In this document: in pieces, positions 61,598 to 64,000 of the stretch
Position numbering within the stretch: the stretch's first letter is position 1
How the letters are laid out: the number at the start of each line of letters is the position of its first letter
Assembly: GCA_019614645.1 (NCBI GenBank)
Contig: JABWDB010000008.1
Coordinates: 10,936,501-11,000,500 of the forward strand
Direction: 5' to 3'
Length of the DNA: 64,000 bases
Origin: Stratiolaelaps scimitus
Lineage: Eukaryota; Arthropoda; Arachnida; Mesostigmata; Laelapidae
The notes under the pieces: model-generated
Database searches by the model: none
Seen by the model: the letters and a program-made list of their open reading frames with translations, nothing else
What the model was told of the DNA's origin: nothing
Translations under genes and position numbers: made by a program

Positions 61598-61942
61598 GAA
61601 GAAAGCGCGGGGAGGGGGGACGCGACCAAGGAGCGGTCCGCTGCTTTCTCGACCTGGCTCATTGAACTAGCCAGCCGTTCGACGAATCGAGTAAACGGGC
61701 CGATGGACGACTGCTTTCCCCGCAAACGCTCATGCACATCTAGACTCAGACGAGCTTCGTCCACACACAAACACACACACACAACCGAGAGAATCACAAA
61801 AGTATCGGTACGCAACAACGCCGCTTGCCAATGGGAGACTTACGATACAGACGACGATCCATGGGCGACTGAGGTTCCCGTCACTGGCGCACAGTTAGCT
61901 GAGGAGAGAATCAGGTTGGTCATTGGTTGGTTCCGCAACTAG
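61598..61942 (+). CDS. Candidate terminal exon
   Basis: The acceptor GTATTGCTTCCTTTCAG precedes a phase-0 frame of 114 codons ending in TAG at 61940-61942. The beginning (EESAGRGDATKERSAAFSTW) and end (DDDPWATEVPVTGAQLAEER) look protein-like. A CA-repeat-encoded HKHTHT stretch interrupts the middle. No donor was convincing and no AATAAA follows closely. A frame upstream (60790-61217) also begins after a long T tract and an AG, but is arginine/proline rich and weaker. Confidence 0.18.
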   Translation, partial: EESAGRGDATKERSAAFSTWLIELASRSTNRVNGPMDDCFPRKRSCTSRLRRASSTHKHTHTTERITKVSVRNNAACQWETYDTDDDPWATEVPVTGAQLAEERIRLVIGWFRN

Positions 61943-64000
61943 AGCACCGGCATAACCTCTTTGGGGTGCAACCGATGAGGTCGGGGTGGGTGGACCAGCA
62001 ATCGGGCAAAGGCAAACGAAGGCCCCATATACCCTAGTCTCAGATAGTCCAGACACCCCTCAACAACCACCGCAACCAACCAACCAAGCAGCTCGCCATC
62101 CTCCAACCGATAGCCCCTCGACGCATTTCTACTCTTCGAAAATACAGCGGAGCCTCTTACCTCCTCCACAATCCGCAGACACTCCAGTGCCGCGGCGAAC
62201 CAAAGCGGCACTATGGCAGTAGTACCCAGACGGTACCGACGGTACCCAGGAAAGAGGCGCCTCAGAGTGAAAACAAGGCACAAAGTTTGATTAAAATTGC
62301 TAATTGGAACCCATATTAGACTCCGGCCGCGCTCCCCGCCCGCTGCCAATGGCACTTGCTTGTGCCAGTGACAAAGACAGCGACAGACAACAAAGGGGTC
62401 GAGAATTGTCGATGGTATCCTGCCTGCTGCTTGTCACCCAGCCAACACAGAAGAGTCTCAAGATGAGCACAGGGCAGCGCTCGCACTCGCCTTCCAGCCC
62501 ACGTTGCCTTTACGCACACAGACAAACTCCTCTGGCTTTCTCTTCCGTTACAATGAGCGATTTAGGGTGGGACATTGTGCGCTGCCTTCAAATTATCCCC
62601 TCTGCTCTGTGTCACTATAATATGATATATTCACAAAGAGTTCCTGAATCCCTAGCTATTCTTCTGTCACAATATAGTGCCCACTTTTCGTTGTTGTTAT
62701 TCTGTGTTATAGCTGTTACAAATATGATATTATTACCATTACGTCGAGAATACGAGAGCGTTCATGTACGCTGTGGGCTTCGAGTAGCGGTGAAACTTGG
62801 TAAGGAAGACCACGAGAGAACACCTTTGCTACGCCTTCAACAAAGGCAGGCCAGCAGCCGGTGAGCCAGTCTCAACAGCGGCCGCAGCGGCCCTACCCAT
62901 GACGAATCCTGTTCCTGCTGCTGCCGCCGCCACCGCCGCCGGGGGCTGTTCCTGCTCTCGTCTTAGGTCGGCCGCGCACAAGCGCCACATCGGCCTAAGG
63001 GAATCATCATGGTTTTATCGTGGAATACGAATCGACTGAGCCGACTGCTGCAACGACGGCGGCTTCAAGTTCCCTCTACGACGAGAAAGGGGATCAAGCA
63101 TAAAAGAGCATAAGACGTTGAGGGAAATTCGAACGAGGCAGTTAAGGTACGTGGCAGAGAGAGAGAGAGAAGGAAGGGAGGCAGCGCTAAAGAAAAAAGA
63201 CTACTGCCAGCATTAACAGCAGCGGCACCACGATACAGGCCGGGCTGGAGAAGGAACGTAATGGTGTACATATGTACGTATACCGAAAATATGGGAATAG
63301 ACAGGATTCAAATAGGTGACCATCGAGCTGGATCGTTAGGATCATCTACAATGCATATTCACATTTCGCATTGAGGTGCTACTTACTAATATGAGCAACA
63401 GTGAACGCTGCTATCTTGCTGTTAGAATACTTTGTTTCCTTGAACGTTAGAGCGCACCTTCAGAGGACGGCCTTCCCTCGGGCTGTTGCTGGGTGGATGA
63501 CCTACGTGGTTAAGGTGACGCATTTGTAGCCGTTCTTGCTTTCACGAACTGCCACGTGTATCGATGCATGCACGTGTGTATGCTAAAATGCTGTTTTATT
63601 CCAACTGTGTATATATAGCCAGTATCAACAGTGGGTCCTCGCTTTTCAGTAGCCAATTTTCCGCCTCATCCATAAGTATCACATAGGCATCTATAATATT
63701 ATTATATTATTACTGTGAACTGCCGCTTTGACGCGCCACCATGTGGCTTTGATGACATGTGATTCGGCCTTTCTCGATGGAAGGCCAGAGGTAGCCTGAA
63801 AGGACTCGCACGGCCATAGTGCTGCTCCAGCTCATGTCCTACCTGCAAACACAACGGTTGCAAGTCGTAGCGCGCAAGTACACACATATGCATATAGGCA
63901 CGAACTGGAGCGGGCGGACAGTGAAGCCGACAGACAGAGTGGGCAGAGAGCTACGGCCTAAACAGGGTGCAGGCCACGCCAGGCTACGCTGAGCGGGCTA
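61943..64000. other. No gene recognised
   Basis: Mixed composition with GCC/CTG runs at about 62880-62945, a short GA run at 63158-63170, and AT-rich sequence from 63.28 to 63.72 kb. Confidence 0.5.

Overview
The window looks like a piece of a large animal genome, most likely an invertebrate and possibly an arthropod. CpG dinucleotides are frequent and not depleted. Simple repeats of (TA)n, (GA)n/(CT)n, trinucleotides and C/G homopolymers occur every few kilobases. Cellular coding sequence is very sparse, and the one strongly supported gene system is a non-LTR retrotransposon of a class typical of invertebrates. I see no rRNA, confident tRNA, CRISPR array, prokaryotic operon or virus.

The centre of interest is about 45.95-50.01 kb. 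A complete-looking minus-strand LINE with an R2-type restriction-like endonuclease (RLE) lies there. It has a 256-nt leader and a 237-aa ORF1 with three CCHC zinc knuckles. ORF2 is 1003 aa, with a C2H2 finger, a reverse transcriptase with a YMDD active site, a CCHC knuckle and an RLE. The two ORFs overlap as ATGA. The ORF1 start codon sits in a perfect 16-bp hairpin. A 15-nt direct repeat (14/15 identical) flanks the element and is my proposed target-site duplication. Neither ORF has a stop or frameshift, so the copy may be young.

A second probable retroposon is inferred at 39.2-39.9 kb. It is a 648-nt segment ending in (TA)n and bounded by a 26-nt direct repeat with one mismatch.

Host genes are visible only as possible exons. 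The best is a 193-nt minus-strand exon at 35.45-35.65 kb with a good acceptor and a usable donor. Weaker candidates lie at 26.9-27.3, 34.8-35.0, 54.5, 55.1-55.4, 55.9-56.1, 60.3 and 61.6-61.9 kb. None could be assigned to a protein family.

The rest reads as intergenic or long-intron DNA. GC-rich, CpG-rich blocks (about 13-22, 25-29, 31-34, 36.5-38 and 52.5-54 kb) alternate with AT-richer islands (about 22.7-23.9, 29.3-31, 34.8-36, 42.7-43.2, 45.4-46.0 and 59.8-60.8 kb). Open frames there are mostly by-products of GC-rich low-complexity sequence and were not annotated.
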